Source of the DNA: Kitasatospora albolonga
GTDB lineage: Bacteria; Actinomycetota; Actinomycetes; Streptomycetales; Streptomycetaceae
Direction: 5' to 3'
Assembly: GCA_002082585.1 (NCBI GenBank)
Contig: CP020563.1
Span: 6,256,001 to 6,320,000, forward strand
Length of the DNA stretch: 64,000 bases
Part shown: positions 8,686 through 17,735 of the stretch, one piece after another
How the letters are laid out: every line of letters begins with the position of its first letter
How positions within the stretch are numbered: position 1 is the stretch's first letter
The notes under the pieces: model-generated
What the model was told of the DNA's origin: nothing
Seen by the model: only the letters and a program-made list of their open reading frames with translations
The model's database searches: none
Program-made: the position numbers and the translations under genes

Positions 8686-11600
8686 TTACTGGTGAGGAGC
8701 CTGCGGCGGCTGCGGAGGCGTCTGCTGCCAGCCCGCGGGCGGCACCGGACCCTGGAGATCGGGCTGGCCTGCCGGGTTGTCCTGACCGCCGGGCGGGCCC
8801 TGCGGCGGCGCGGCCGGAGCCGGTCCGCCCGGCAGGCCCCGCGGTTCACCCGAATGGGCCTGCGAGGGGAGCGACTGCTGCCACCCGTTCTGCTGACCGC
8901 CCGGCGCCGACTGCGGAGGGTAAGGCTGCTGCGGGGGCTGCGGAGCGCCCGGCTGCCCGGCCGCCTGATATCCCCCGTACGGCGGCTGCGGCTGTGGCTG
9001 CTGGCCGGGGTAGGGGTGGGGGTGCTGACCCGGCATCGGCTGGCCCTGCTGGCCGGGGTGTCCCGGCTGGCCGTGCTGTCCTGGCTGACCCTGCTGGCCG
9101 GGGTGCGGCTGAGGCTGTTGCTGCGGCTGCTGGTAGGGCTGGCCGGGGGCGGGCTGCTGGGGGGCGTACGGCTGGTGCCCGCCGGGGCCCGGCTGGGGCT
9201 GCTGGGGCGGGTAGGGCTGCTGGTGCTGGGGGGCCTGGGGCTGGTGGGGGGCGTGGTGCGGCTGGCCACCGGGGCCCTGCTGTCCCGGCATCGGCGGGGC
9301 GTACTGCGGGGGCGGGTTCTGGCCGTCCGCCGTCCACAGCCCCTGCTGCTGCTGGGCGCGCGCGAAGTCCTCGGCGACCAGGGCCGAGAGGTTGAAGTAC
9401 GCCTCCCGCGTCTTGGGCCGCATCATGTCGAGGTCGACCTCGGCGCCCGCCGCCAGGTGCTCGTCGAACGGGACGACCACGACGCCCCGGCAGCGTGTCT
9501 CGAAGTGCTGCACGATGTCGTCGACCTTGATCATCTTGCCGGTCTCGCGGACCCCCGAGATGACGGTGAGCGAACGCTGCACCAGGTCCGCGTACCCGTG
9601 AGCCGAGAGCCAGTCCAGCGTGGTGGAGGCGCTGGAGGCACCGTCGACCGAGGGCGTGGAGATGATGATCAGCTGGTCGGCGAGGTCCAGCACCCCGCGC
9701 ATGGCGCTGTAGAGGAGGCCGGTGCCCGAGTCGGTGAGGATGATCGGGTACTGCTTGCCGAGCACGTCGATCGCGCGCCGGTAGTCCTCGTCGTTGAACG
9801 CCGTGGAGACCGCCGGGTCCACGTCGTTGGCGATGATCTCCAGACCGGAGGGCGCCTGCGAGGTGAACCGGCGGATGTCCATGTACGAGTTGAGGTACGG
9901 GATCGCCTGGACCAGATCGCGGATCGTGGCCCCGGTCTCGCGCCGCACCCGGCGCCCGAGCGTGCCCGCGTCCGGGTTGGCGTCGATGGCGAGGATCTTG
10001 TCCTGCCGCTCGGTGGCCAGGGTCGAGCCCAGCGCGGTCGTGGTGGTGGTCTTACCGACCCCGCCCTTGAGGCTGATCACGGCGATCCGGTAGCAGGAGA
10101 GGACCGGCGTACGGATCAGGTCCAGCTTGCGCCGGCGCTCGGCCTCCTCCTTCTTCCCGCCCAGCTTGAACCGGGAGGCGGCGGAGGGGTTGCGGCTGCT
10201 CTTCGCCTTCTGCTTGCCCCGGACGAGCCGGTCGGAGGAGAGCTCGACGGCCGCGGTGTAGCCGAGGGGCGCGCCCGGCACGGAGCGCTCGCGCTGGTCG
10301 TGGGTGACGGGGGTGGGCCAGGCGCCACCGGCACGGGGGGTCGACGGGCTGGCCGGGGTGGGGCTGGTGGGGCGGTTGAGCCTGCTGTTGGGGGTGTGCG
10401 CCCGGCTGGCCCGGCTGTGCGGGTGCGCCCGGCTGCTGCTGGGCCGGGAGGTGGGGCGGCTGGGGCTGGGCCTGGTGCTGACCCTGCTGGTACGGCTCCG
10501 GCTGCTGGGGTGCGTGGGGGGGGCTGGGGCTGTTGGGGCTGCGGGAAACCGTAGCCGCCCTGCGCTCCCTGCGGGGGCAGTTGCTGCTGGGGGAAGCCGT
10601 ATCCGCCCGCGCCCTGGGGGGCTTGCGGGGCTTGGGGGTGGGCCTGCGGCGGCAGGGGGGCGCCCTGGCCGGGGAACTGCTGGGGCTGCTGGGGTCCCTG
10701 CGGCTGCTGGGCCGCGTGCGGGAAGCCGTAGCCGCCGGGGCCGGGGGCCCCGTCGGGCGGCACCTGGGCGGGCCACTGAGCTGCGGCCGGGGGTGCGGTG
10801 GGCTGCGGTGCGGCCGGCTGGAAGGCGGGCGGCAGCGGCGGAAGCGCGCTGCCCTCGGCGGGCGCCGACCACGGCACCGGCGCCGCACCGGCCTGCGGCC
10901 CGGGCGCGGTGGGCGGTGCGGCCGGGGCTGCCGGGGCGTCCTGGGGTACGGCGGGGGCTTCGGCGCCTGCCTCGGCGCCGGGGGCCCGCTCGCCGTCCGG
11001 GGCGCTGTCCGTGGGTCCGGCGGTGAGGGCTGGGGCGGGGGCGGCGGTTCCGGAGGCGTCCGTGCCACCCGGCTTCCCGGCGTCCGCCGTGTCACCCGAG
11101 CCCGGGGCCTCGGCGGAGTCCACGGCGGCCGGTGCCTCCGCGTCCGTGTCCGCGTCGGTCCGGGCGGTGGTGGCGGAACCCGTGCCCGTACCGTCGTCGG
11201 CGGCCGTGGAGCCCGACTCCGTACGGGAGAAGGCCGACCCCGGCTCCGTACCGGACAGGCCGGAACCCACGCCCGTACCGGACAGACCGGAACCGGAGTC
11301 CCCATCCGGAGCGTCCGGGCCGGACTTCGGGTCCGTGTCCGTGCCTGCGCTCGCGCTCTCGCCCGCAGCCTCCGCCTCGCGCTCGGCGATCTCCCGCTTG
11401 AGCGCGGCGGGGGAGAACCGCATGGTGGCGCCGCTCTCCACATCGCCACCCCCGAACGTCCCCGGGTCCCCCTCAGCGGAAGTGGAAGCGGAAGCAGTGG
11501 TGGGTACGGGGGCGGGGGCGGCCGGAGCGCCGGGGACGACCGGACCGACCGGTGCCTCGGGCTCGACGGGCGGTGCGGGCGGCGTCGGCGCCCAGGCGGA

Positions 11601-11837
11601 GTCGTAGCTGCCCGCGGACGGCTGACCCGGTACGGACACGGGGGCCCCCTGCGGCGGAGGCGGTGCCAGGTGGGTGCCCGCTCCCCTCGACGAGTCGCCC
11701 GCCGCGTTCTGCGTATACCAGGCGGGAGGGGTGTAGTCGATGGTGAACTCACCCGTCATCTCGGCGGGATCGGCGTCGGACGACTCGTCGACGGGCGTGT
11801 TCCATCCGCCGCGGATCTCGTCCCGATCGCTGTTCAC
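8686..11837 (-). CDS. MinD/ParA-like ATPase of the ESX locus, with two apparent +1 frameshifts
   Basis: Reading leftward from the GTG at 11837 (AGGAGG Shine-Dalgarno six bases away), the frame encodes an acidic, Ala/Pro/Thr-rich N terminus ([17 protein letters not shown], then repeats of GGYGFP). That frame runs to about 10523. The coding character moves to a second frame at a run of eight G (10516-10523 on the + strand) and to a third at a run of six G (10335-10340). The third frame carries a basic linker ([13 protein letters not shown]) and a MinD/ParA P-loop domain with deviant Walker A ([16 protein letters not shown]), [20 protein letters not shown] and PFDEHLAAG, then a ~230-residue Pro/Gln/Gly tail ending at 8686. 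Restored length would be about 1,050 residues. Such ATPases sit next to actinobacterial ESX loci and may position the machinery (inference). Sequencing error in the C runs is the likeliest cause; a true pseudogene or two separate ORFs are alternatives. Confidence 0.75.
10335..10340 (-). other. Apparent +1 frameshift site 2 in the MinD-like gene
   Basis: Six C on the coding strand. Five would join the Pro/Gln-rich frame (GQPVDP) directly to the frame carrying [14 protein letters not shown] and the ATPase domain. Confidence 0.6.
10516..10523 (-). other. Apparent +1 frameshift site 1 in the MinD-like gene
   Basis: Eight C on the coding strand. Seven would let the frame that reads [11 protein letters not shown] continue as [15 protein letters not shown], which keeps the Pro/Gln-rich composition. 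Confidence 0.6.
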
Positions 11838-12183
11838 TATGCCTCCTGGTGTGGTCGAGCACCCTTGTGCCGTGGTGGGTGGGGGCGGTCGTTCCCATGG
11901 GCCCGGTCGTTCCTGCGGGCCCGGTCCGCCCGGCTCTCCCCCTTGCGACGCGTGCAACCCGCTCGCAGGTTCTTCTGCCGCGCCCCCACCCACCCTAATC
12001 GCCAGGGGGCGAACTCAGGCAGGCCGTATCGCACGGCAAAGGACACCCCCGGGTCACGTACCGCTCCTCGGCGAACCGCGTGCGACAGAAGAGGAAGGCT
12101 GAGGCGGTCAAACCGGGTCATCCGTGGACACGGCGAAGGGTGGCGGCCCGACCGGGCAGCCACCCTCGTACCGCGTACGGCGT
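11838..12183. promoter_or_regulatory. Intergenic leader of the MinD-like gene; hairpin terminator of the DUF397 gene
   Basis: No gene is supported here. It must hold the promoter of the MinD-like gene, whose AGGAGG site is at 11842-11847. At 12137-12166 an inverted repeat (AGGGTGGC with GCCACCCT and a GC-rich inner part) lies just past the DUF397 stop and probably terminates that transcript. I could not identify a clear -35/-10 pair. Confidence 0.5.
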
Positions 12184-12417
12184 CTACTTGAGGTCGAACT
12201 CACCATCGCGGGCGCCGAGGACGAACGCCCGCCACTCCGCCTCGGTGTACCGCAGGACGGTGTCCGGGTCCAGGGAGGACCGCATGGCGACCGCGCCCCC
12301 CGGCAGATGCGCGATCTCGACGCGCTCCTCGACCTCCTCGGTGCCGGGCGCGCTCAGCCACTTCACATCGGAGATGTCGAGAGCGTAGAGCTCGTCCTTT
12401 TCCTGCTGGGTGCCCAT
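12184..12417 (-). CDS. DUF397 (BldB/AbaA-OrfD-like) small protein
   Basis: A 77-residue acidic protein whose C-terminal two thirds match DUF397: EERVEIAHLPGGAVAMRSSLDPDTVLRY followed by TEAEWRAFVLGARDGEFDL. DUF397 proteins are actinomycete-specific, often partner XRE regulators, and include developmental factors. I recall that S. coelicolor bldB lies within the ESX region, but I cannot confirm that this gene is its orthologue and it is shorter than the 98 residues reported for BldB. The ATG at 12417 has GGGAC upstream; an in-frame ATG six codons earlier is possible. It stands 86 bases after the eccE-coupled gene, same strand, and no XRE partner is adjacent. Confidence 0.8.
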   Translation of the reverse strand: MGTQQEKDELYALDISDVKWLSAPGTEEVEERVEIAHLPGGAVAMRSSLDPDTVLRYTEAEWRAFVLGARDGEFDLK

Positions 12418-12503
12418 TCCGGCGTCCCTTTCCATCGAACGGTGTCGTTGCCTGGCCCATGGTCCCCAATAGGAGGGGACCGTGTCGTACGAACGGGAGA
12501 GGT

Positions 12504-13256
12504 TCAGTCCATCCGGCGAGCCGTGCCCAGCAGACCGGTCTCCGCGTCCGTCGCGCTCGTCATCACCCAGTGGTGCTCGCGGCCCGCCACCCAGAGCGTC
12601 ACCCCGTCCGCCAGGGTCGGCAGCGCGTCGGTCTCGGCCCGGGCGAGCCCCAGAATCCGGCCGATCTGCTCCGCCTCGTCGGGCGAGACCCGCTGGACGC
12701 CCACGAGCGCCGAGGCGCGCATCAACCGGGGTGCCACGGGGCTCAGATAGGGGAGCAGCGTCAGCACGGACTGCCAGGGGGAGGAGATCACCCGGCCGCG
12801 CGGCGGGCGCATACCGCAGTCGCGCACGACCACCACGGGGCTCCCGACCGTCGCACCCGTGGGCGGGACGCGCCCCACGTCGTAGAGGGAGACGCACTCG
12901 AGACCGGCGCCCGCCGCCTGCGCCAGCGTGGTCCAGGACTGGACCCGGCCGGTCTCGACCGCCACCCGCGCGCCCGTGCCCGCGGCGCGCAGCGCGAGGA
13001 CCTGTGCCGTCCACAGCCCGCCGATCAGCGTGACGTCGTACGGGACCGGGCGGTGGAACCCGATCAGCTGCGGGCGCCCCTCCGCGTCGTCACCGATGAT
13101 CACGCCGTCGTCACCGACCGGGAGCGAGAGGGCGCCCAGGTCGTCGGTGGCCACGGAGTGGCCCGCGTGGCGGGGGCCGAGCAGTCCGCGCCCGGCCCCG
13201 GTCCGCTCCGTCGCGCCGCGCCCCACGGTCCGGCTCCTCCTCGATGCGATCGTCAC
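12504..13256 (-). CDS. ESX-locus protein of unknown function, coupled to eccE
   Basis: A 250-residue protein starting at the GTG at 13256, which overlaps the eccE stop as GTGA. It has a basic N terminus (ASRRSRTVGRGATERTGAGR), then an alternating beta/alpha pattern (DGVIIGDDAEGRPQLIGF, DVTLIGGLWTAQVLALRAAGTGARVAVETG, GSPVVVVRDCGM). There is no signal peptide, no transmembrane helix and no motif that I recognise. The second half has weak resemblance in style to EccE cytosolic domains. Translational coupling implies stoichiometric production with EccE, so a cytosolic partner of EccE is the best guess (inference). Confidence 0.85.
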   Translation of the reverse strand: MTIASRRSRTVGRGATERTGAGRGLLGPRHAGHSVATDDLGALSLPVGDDGVIIGDDAEGRPQLIGFHRPVPYDVTLIGGLWTAQVLALRAAGTGARVAVETGRVQSWTTLAQAAGAGLECVSLYDVGRVPPTGATVGSPVVVVRDCGMRPPRGRVISSPWQSVLTLLPYLSPVAPRLMRASALVGVQRVSPDEAEQIGRILGLARAETDALPTLADGVTLWVAGREHHWVMTSATDAETGLLGTARRMD

Positions 13257-14608
13257 TGGGCCCCTCCCAGCGGGAGCGTCGCCAGCACACCCGGCAGCTG
13301 TTCCCGGTCCAGCCGCGCCAGACCCACCTTGGCGTGCCGGGCGGCCTGCTCCAACGTCCTTCGCACACCGACGAGTTCGGTGTCGGACCCGCCGGTCACC
13401 CGGACATGGCCGCTCACACTCGTCGCCCCCTGCCGCGAACCGCGCCGCACGGTCAGGCTGAACGTCGTCGCGTACGCGGGCACCGAGGTCAGCAGCGCGA
13501 CCAGCTGCGGGAGCGGCGTCGCGCCCCGGCCCAACTCGGGCCAGCGGTCCACCGCGTACGTGGTGTGCCACCGGTCGTCGCACCGCCAGACCCGCGAGGT
13601 CTCCATCGTGCGCCGCTGCGGAGCGGCGTCCGGGCGCCCGGCGCGGCCCGACAGCAGCGGGTTGGCGCAGGCGGAGGTGGCGACGGCCGAGTTCAGCTCC
13701 TCCTGGTCCAGCACCACCGCCCGGAACCCGGCCCCCGTGATCCGGCTCGCCACATGGTCCGCGACCCGCACCAGGCAGCGCTGGGCCCCCTCGACCCCGC
13801 CGCCGCGCGCCTCGATGGCCTCCCGGCACAGCTCCGGGTCCAGCTTCACCGCCACCCACGTCATCCGGAGCGCGGGCGCCCCGGTCTTGTCCTGGAGGGG
13901 CCCGTACGAGAGACGGGCCACCGACTGCTGCGGCAGATGGGGCGCGGGGGCGCACCGCACCTGCTGCACCAACTGCGCCGATTCCAGGACGATGTCGTCC
14001 ACCTGGAGGGCGTCGCCGAGCAGCGACAGCGGGAGCGAACGGGCGCCGGACGCCGGGCGCAGCGCCTCACCGCTCGCCTCCACCCGGACCGCGGCGGTCA
14101 GGAAGGTGCCGTCCCCGAGCATCCCCACCGTGCGGTGGTCGCGGTCGACGTAGATGTGGGGGCCGAAGCCGGGCACGTTCTCCGCGACCGGGGCCAGCAT
14201 CGGCTCGACATCGGCGGGAGCCGCGGCGGCGGTGCGCCTTCTGGCCTTGAGCGTGAGGGCCGTCGCCAGCCAGTCCTGGAGCGCGCGGCCCCGGCGGCGT
14301 ACGACCGCGAGCAGCACCAGCAGGACCACGAGCACCCCGGCGGGCACCAGCCACGCACCGCCGAGCGCGGCACCCACCACGGCCACCGCGAGCGCGGCCT
14401 CGATGATCACCAGCTGCCGCAGCACGGGCCGGCCCCGGCCGGTGCCCGCGAGAGCGCGCAGCGTCGTGGCGGCGGGGGCACCCGGAGAGGGGGCGTTCGA
14501 CGGGGTGGCGGAGGCTGTCGCGGCCGGTTCGTTGCTGCGTTGCCGACGGGAAGGCCCGGGGGTTCGGCGGCGGGACCGCCCGGTACGCTCGCGCGTAGCT
14601 GCACCCAT
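13253..14608 (-). CDS. eccE: Type VII secretion membrane protein EccE
   Basis: A 451-residue protein: ~65-residue disordered Arg/Pro/Ser N terminus, two adjacent transmembrane helices (about residues 67-102: QLVIIEAALAVAVVGAALGG and WLVPAGVLVVLLVLLAV), and a long cytosolic alpha/beta domain (VPGFGPHIYVDRDHRTVGML; TWVAVKLDPELCREAIEARG; ARHAKVGLARLDREQLPGVLATLPLGG). This layout is that of EccE, the peripheral subunit of the ESX membrane complex. It is divergent from eccB across 184 bases. Confidence 0.88.
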   Translation of the reverse strand: MGAATRERTGRSRRRTPGPSRRQRSNEPAATASATPSNAPSPGAPAATTLRALAGTGRGRPVLRQLVIIEAALAVAVVGAALGGAWLVPAGVLVVLLVLLAVVRRRGRALQDWLATALTLKARRRTAAAAPADVEPMLAPVAENVPGFGPHIYVDRDHRTVGMLGDGTFLTAAVRVEASGEALRPASGARSLPLSLLGDALQVDDIVLESAQLVQQVRCAPAPHLPQQSVARLSYGPLQDKTGAPALRMTWVAVKLDPELCREAIEARGGGVEGAQRCLVRVADHVASRITGAGFRAVVLDQEELNSAVATSACANPLLSGRAGRPDAAPQRRTMETSRVWRCDDRWHTTYAVDRWPELGRGATPLPQLVALLTSVPAYATTFSLTVRRGSRQGATSVSGHVRVTGGSDTELVGVRRTLEQAARHAKVGLARLDREQLPGVLATLPLGGAQ

Positions 14609-14792
14609 TGCCGCGTTGCCCCCTCGTGTCCCGTATTCACCGTTTTTTGTACGGGTGTTGACCGGGTGGTCACCCTACCTGAGCAGTGAGGGCCGAGCCC
14701 CTGGGGGCATAGTAGGGGCCCGGTGCGACACCAGGGGCCGGCGGTGGGTGTGGCACCCTGGTCGACCACTGGGGAAAAGGGGCAGCGGACAC
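14609..14792. promoter_or_regulatory. Divergent eccE / eccB promoter region
   Basis: 184 bases separate the divergent eccE and eccB starts and must drive both. A TTGACC at 14658 could be a -35 for eccB, but no good -10 at 16-19 bp spacing is visible, so the promoter call rests on gene orientation only. Confidence 0.4.
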
Positions 14793-16325
14793 ATGGCATC
14801 ACGGCGGGATGAACTCAACGCCTACACCTTTGCGAAGCGAAGGCTGATCGCACAGTTCCTGCAACCCAACCCGACCGGCTCCGAGGAAGGCGCCCCGCGC
14901 CCCCTGCGCGCGGTCCTGCCGGGCGCGATCATCGGGGTCGTCATCCTCGCCGGATTCGGTGCCTGGGGCATGTTCAAGCCGGTGGCCCCCAAGGAGTGGG
15001 ACAAGCCCCACGAGAACGTCATCATCGCCAGTGAGTCCACCACCCGTTACGTGGTGCTGAAGACCGGCGACAAGAAGCAGCTCCACCCCGTCCTGAACAT
15101 GTCCTCAGCCAAGCTCCTGCTCGACCCGGGCAAGGGCAAGGTCGTCAACGTCGACGAGTCGGTCCTCGACAACGGCAAGATCCCGCACGGCGCGACCCTC
15201 GGCATCCCGTACGCCCCCGACCGGCTGCCCGACCCCAAGGACGCCGGGACCGCCAAGCGCTGGGCCGTCTGCGAACGGCCCGGCGAGGGCGGCCGCGCCA
15301 TCCAGAAGGCGGCCTTCCTCTTCGCCGAACGCGACAAGGGCAAGACCGAGGGCAAGGGGAAGCTGCGCGGCGGCGAGATGATGTACGTCCAGGGGCCGGA
15401 GCCCGACCGGACCCGCTACCTCGTGGGCGCCGCGGGCAAGGCGTACGCCCTCCCCGACGACGAACTGCTGCTGCGCACCCTGGTCGACCAGAACCGCAAG
15501 CCGCAGCGCGTCTCCGCCGACTGGCTGAAGACGCTGCACCAGGGTGACCCGATCAACTTCCCTTCGCTGGAAGAGAAGCCGGGCGACCCCGCCAATGTGC
15601 CGGGCACCCTGGACACCGACGCGAACCGGGTCGGCATGGTCCTCGCCGCCACCGCCGGAACCAGGACCCAGCAGTACGTCGTCCTGCCCGGCAGGGTCGC
15701 CCCCGTATCGGACTTCGTCGCCAAGCTCCTGCTCAACAGCCGGGATCTGGCGGTCCTCGGCCAGAACGGCCGCGAAAAGCCCGTGAGCGCCGCCGCGTTC
15801 GCACCGGGCCGGGCGTTCGGCGCGGAGCAGGACTGGCCCGTCCACGAGCCGAAGGCCGTCAACTCGCCCGACGTGAAGAAGGGAAGCCGCAGCACCGTGT
15901 GCAACGTCCTGCGCGACGTCGACGCCGACACCGGCGCCACCACCCTCTCCACCTGGGTGGGTACGAGCTTCCCCGCCACCCTCCCCACCGGCTCCTCCAG
16001 CGCCTACGTCACGCCCGGATCGGGTGAGTTCTTCCGCCAGTTCACGGGCTCGAAGACCGACGTCGGCTTCCTCTTCCTGGTCACCGACACCGGACTGCGC
16101 TACGCGATGCAGTCCAACAGCGACAGCGGGCAGGACGACTCCGGCATCGGCGAGTCCGGCTCGGAGAAGGAGCGGCAGGACCGGCAGCAGGAAGCCCAGC
16201 AGGCGCAGAGCCGCCTCGGTTACAAGGACATCGACCCGGTCCCGGTCCCCGCCGTCTGGTCCTCGTTCCTGCCGACGGGCCCGCGCCTCTCCACGGGCGC
16301 GGCGCGCCAGCCGCAGGGCTCGTGA
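14793..16325 (+). CDS. eccB: Type VII secretion protein EccB
   Basis: A 510-residue single-pass membrane protein. It opens with the conserved EccB cytosolic start (MASRRDELNAYTFAKRRLIAQFL), has one helix at about residues 43-62 (VLPGAIIGVVILAGFGAWGM), then a large extracytoplasmic domain with the EccB repeats (YVVLKTGDKKQLHPVLNMSSAKLLL; QYVVLPGRVAPVSDFVAKLLL) and conserved Cys residues. A Gln/Arg-rich segment and a VPAVWSSFLPTGPRLS end typical of EccB follow. EccB extends from the ESX complex across the cell envelope. Its stop overlaps the mycP start (GTGA). Confidence 0.95.
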   Translation: MASRRDELNAYTFAKRRLIAQFLQPNPTGSEEGAPRPLRAVLPGAIIGVVILAGFGAWGMFKPVAPKEWDKPHENVIIASESTTRYVVLKTGDKKQLHPVLNMSSAKLLLDPGKGKVVNVDESVLDNGKIPHGATLGIPYAPDRLPDPKDAGTAKRWAVCERPGEGGRAIQKAAFLFAERDKGKTEGKGKLRGGEMMYVQGPEPDRTRYLVGAAGKAYALPDDELLLRTLVDQNRKPQRVSADWLKTLHQGDPINFPSLEEKPGDPANVPGTLDTDANRVGMVLAATAGTRTQQYVVLPGRVAPVSDFVAKLLLNSRDLAVLGQNGREKPVSAAAFAPGRAFGAEQDWPVHEPKAVNSPDVKKGSRSTVCNVLRDVDADTGATTLSTWVGTSFPATLPTGSSSAYVTPGSGEFFRQFTGSKTDVGFLFLVTDTGLRYAMQSNSDSGQDDSGIGESGSEKERQDRQQEAQQAQSRLGYKDIDPVPVPAVWSSFLPTGPRLSTGAARQPQGS

Positions 16326-17584
16326 GGAACCGCATGACACCCCTCACACCGCCGCTCCGGCGCCTCCTGACCGCCGCCGCGGCCACCGGAGCGCTGCTCG
16401 TCACCCTCCCGGCGCCCTCGGCGGGCGCGGTCGACTCCACCCAGTGCACGTTCCCTTCGGAGAAGTACCCCGGCCGCCCCTGGTCGTTGCAGCGCGTCCT
16501 GATGGACGAGCTGTGGAAGCAGTCCACCGGAAAGGGGGTACGGGTGGCCGTCATCGACACCGGCGTCGATGTGAAGAACCCCCAGCTGACCCCCGCCGTG
16601 GACGTCAAGGCGGGCATCAACCTGCTGCCGAAGAACCTCAAGACCGAGGACGGCCGGAAGGTCGAGCGCGGCAAGGAGAACGGCACCACGGACGCCGTGG
16701 GCCACGGCACCAAGGTCGCCGGCATCATCGCCGCCCGCCCGGCGAAGGGCACCGGCTTCACCGGCCTCGCCCCGGACGCGACGATCATCCCGATCCAGCA
16801 GAACGACGCCGACGGCAACGGAACGGCGCAGAGCCTGGCCGCCGCGATCCTTCACGCGGTCGACAAGGCGGACGCCCACATCATCAACATCTCCCAGGAC
16901 ACCGCCGACGCGGTCGAACCGTCACCGGAGCTGAAGAGTGCGGTGGACTACGCCCTGTCCAAGAAGATCGTGGTCGTCGCCTCGGCGGGCAACGACGGGG
17001 CGGGCGGCAACGTGAAACCGACCTACCCCGCCTCGTACGAGGGCGTCCTCGCCGTCGCCTCGTCGGACCGGAACAACGAACGCGCGTACTTCTCCCAGGG
17101 CGGCGACTTCGTCGGCATCGCCGCCCCCGGCGTGGACATGATCTCCACCGTCCCCGGCGGCGGCCACTGCGCCGACAACGGCACCAGCTTCTCCGCCCCG
17201 TACGTCGCCGGGGTCGCCGCGCTCATCAAGGCCAAGCACCCCCGCTGGACGCCGAACCAGATCGTCGCCCAGATCCAGCAGACGGCGGAACGCTCCGTGG
17301 CCGGCCACGACCGCCACGTGGGCTGGGGTGTCATCGACCCGGTACGCGCGCTGACCGAGGACGAGAAGCCCATCGAGCGCCCGGTGGCGAGCGAAGGCAT
17401 GAGCAAAGGCGAAGCCCCGACCCCGGCCCAACTCCACCTGGGCGAAACGGCCGACGAACGCAACGCACGCCTGGCGACGTACGTCGTCGTGGGCGGCGGC
17501 GTCCTGGTGGCCGCGATCGCCGGTGCGGCAGTGGCCGTACGGGACATGAGACGCCGCACCGGACGGCCGGCGGGCGGCGGCTGA
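16322..17584 (+). CDS. mycP: Mycosin (MycP), S8 subtilase of the ESX system
   Basis: A 420-residue membrane-anchored serine protease. Sec signal peptide (RRLLTAAAATGALLVTLPAP) cut near AGA; catalytic Asp79 (VAVIDTG), His128 (GHGTKVAG), oxyanion Asn224 (SAGNDG) and Ser289 (NGTSFSAPYVAG); C-terminal helix (YVVVGGGVLVAAIAGAAVAV) followed by Arg. Mycosins stabilise the ESX membrane complex and cleave some secreted substrates. The GTG start at 16322 overlaps the eccB stop. Confidence 0.95.
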   Translation: MRNRMTPLTPPLRRLLTAAAATGALLVTLPAPSAGAVDSTQCTFPSEKYPGRPWSLQRVLMDELWKQSTGKGVRVAVIDTGVDVKNPQLTPAVDVKAGINLLPKNLKTEDGRKVERGKENGTTDAVGHGTKVAGIIAARPAKGTGFTGLAPDATIIPIQQNDADGNGTAQSLAAAILHAVDKADAHIINISQDTADAVEPSPELKSAVDYALSKKIVVVASAGNDGAGGNVKPTYPASYEGVLAVASSDRNNERAYFSQGGDFVGIAAPGVDMISTVPGGGHCADNGTSFSAPYVAGVAALIKAKHPRWTPNQIVAQIQQTAERSVAGHDRHVGWGVIDPVRALTEDEKPIERPVASEGMSKGEAPTPAQLHLGETADERNARLATYVVVGGGVLVAAIAGAAVAVRDMRRRTGRPAGGG

Positions 17585-17617
17585 CGCATGAGACAAGTCA
17601 CGTGGCCGGGAAGCCAA

Positions 17618-17646
17618 TTGGCCCTGCGTCACGCAGTGACTAGAGT
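17618..17646 (+). promoter_or_regulatory. Probable sigma-70-type promoter of the ESX substrate operon
   Basis: TTGGCC (17618-17623), 17-bp spacer, TAGAGT (17641-17646), 89 bases before the next start. The same stretch holds dyad elements (GTCACG...CGTCACGCAGTGAC), so it may also be regulated. Confidence 0.55.
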
Positions 17647-17735
17647 TGCCACGATGAGATGTGCCCGGATCGCAGCGGTGCGATAGCAACGCAGAACGAT
17701 CCGAGCAAACGGGGATGCAGAACGGGGAGGACGGC

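Noticed and set aside
11837..12163. A 108-codon leftward ORF upstream of the MinD-like gene
   Set aside because: Basic, low-complexity composition, no ribosome site, and it covers the leader and terminator.
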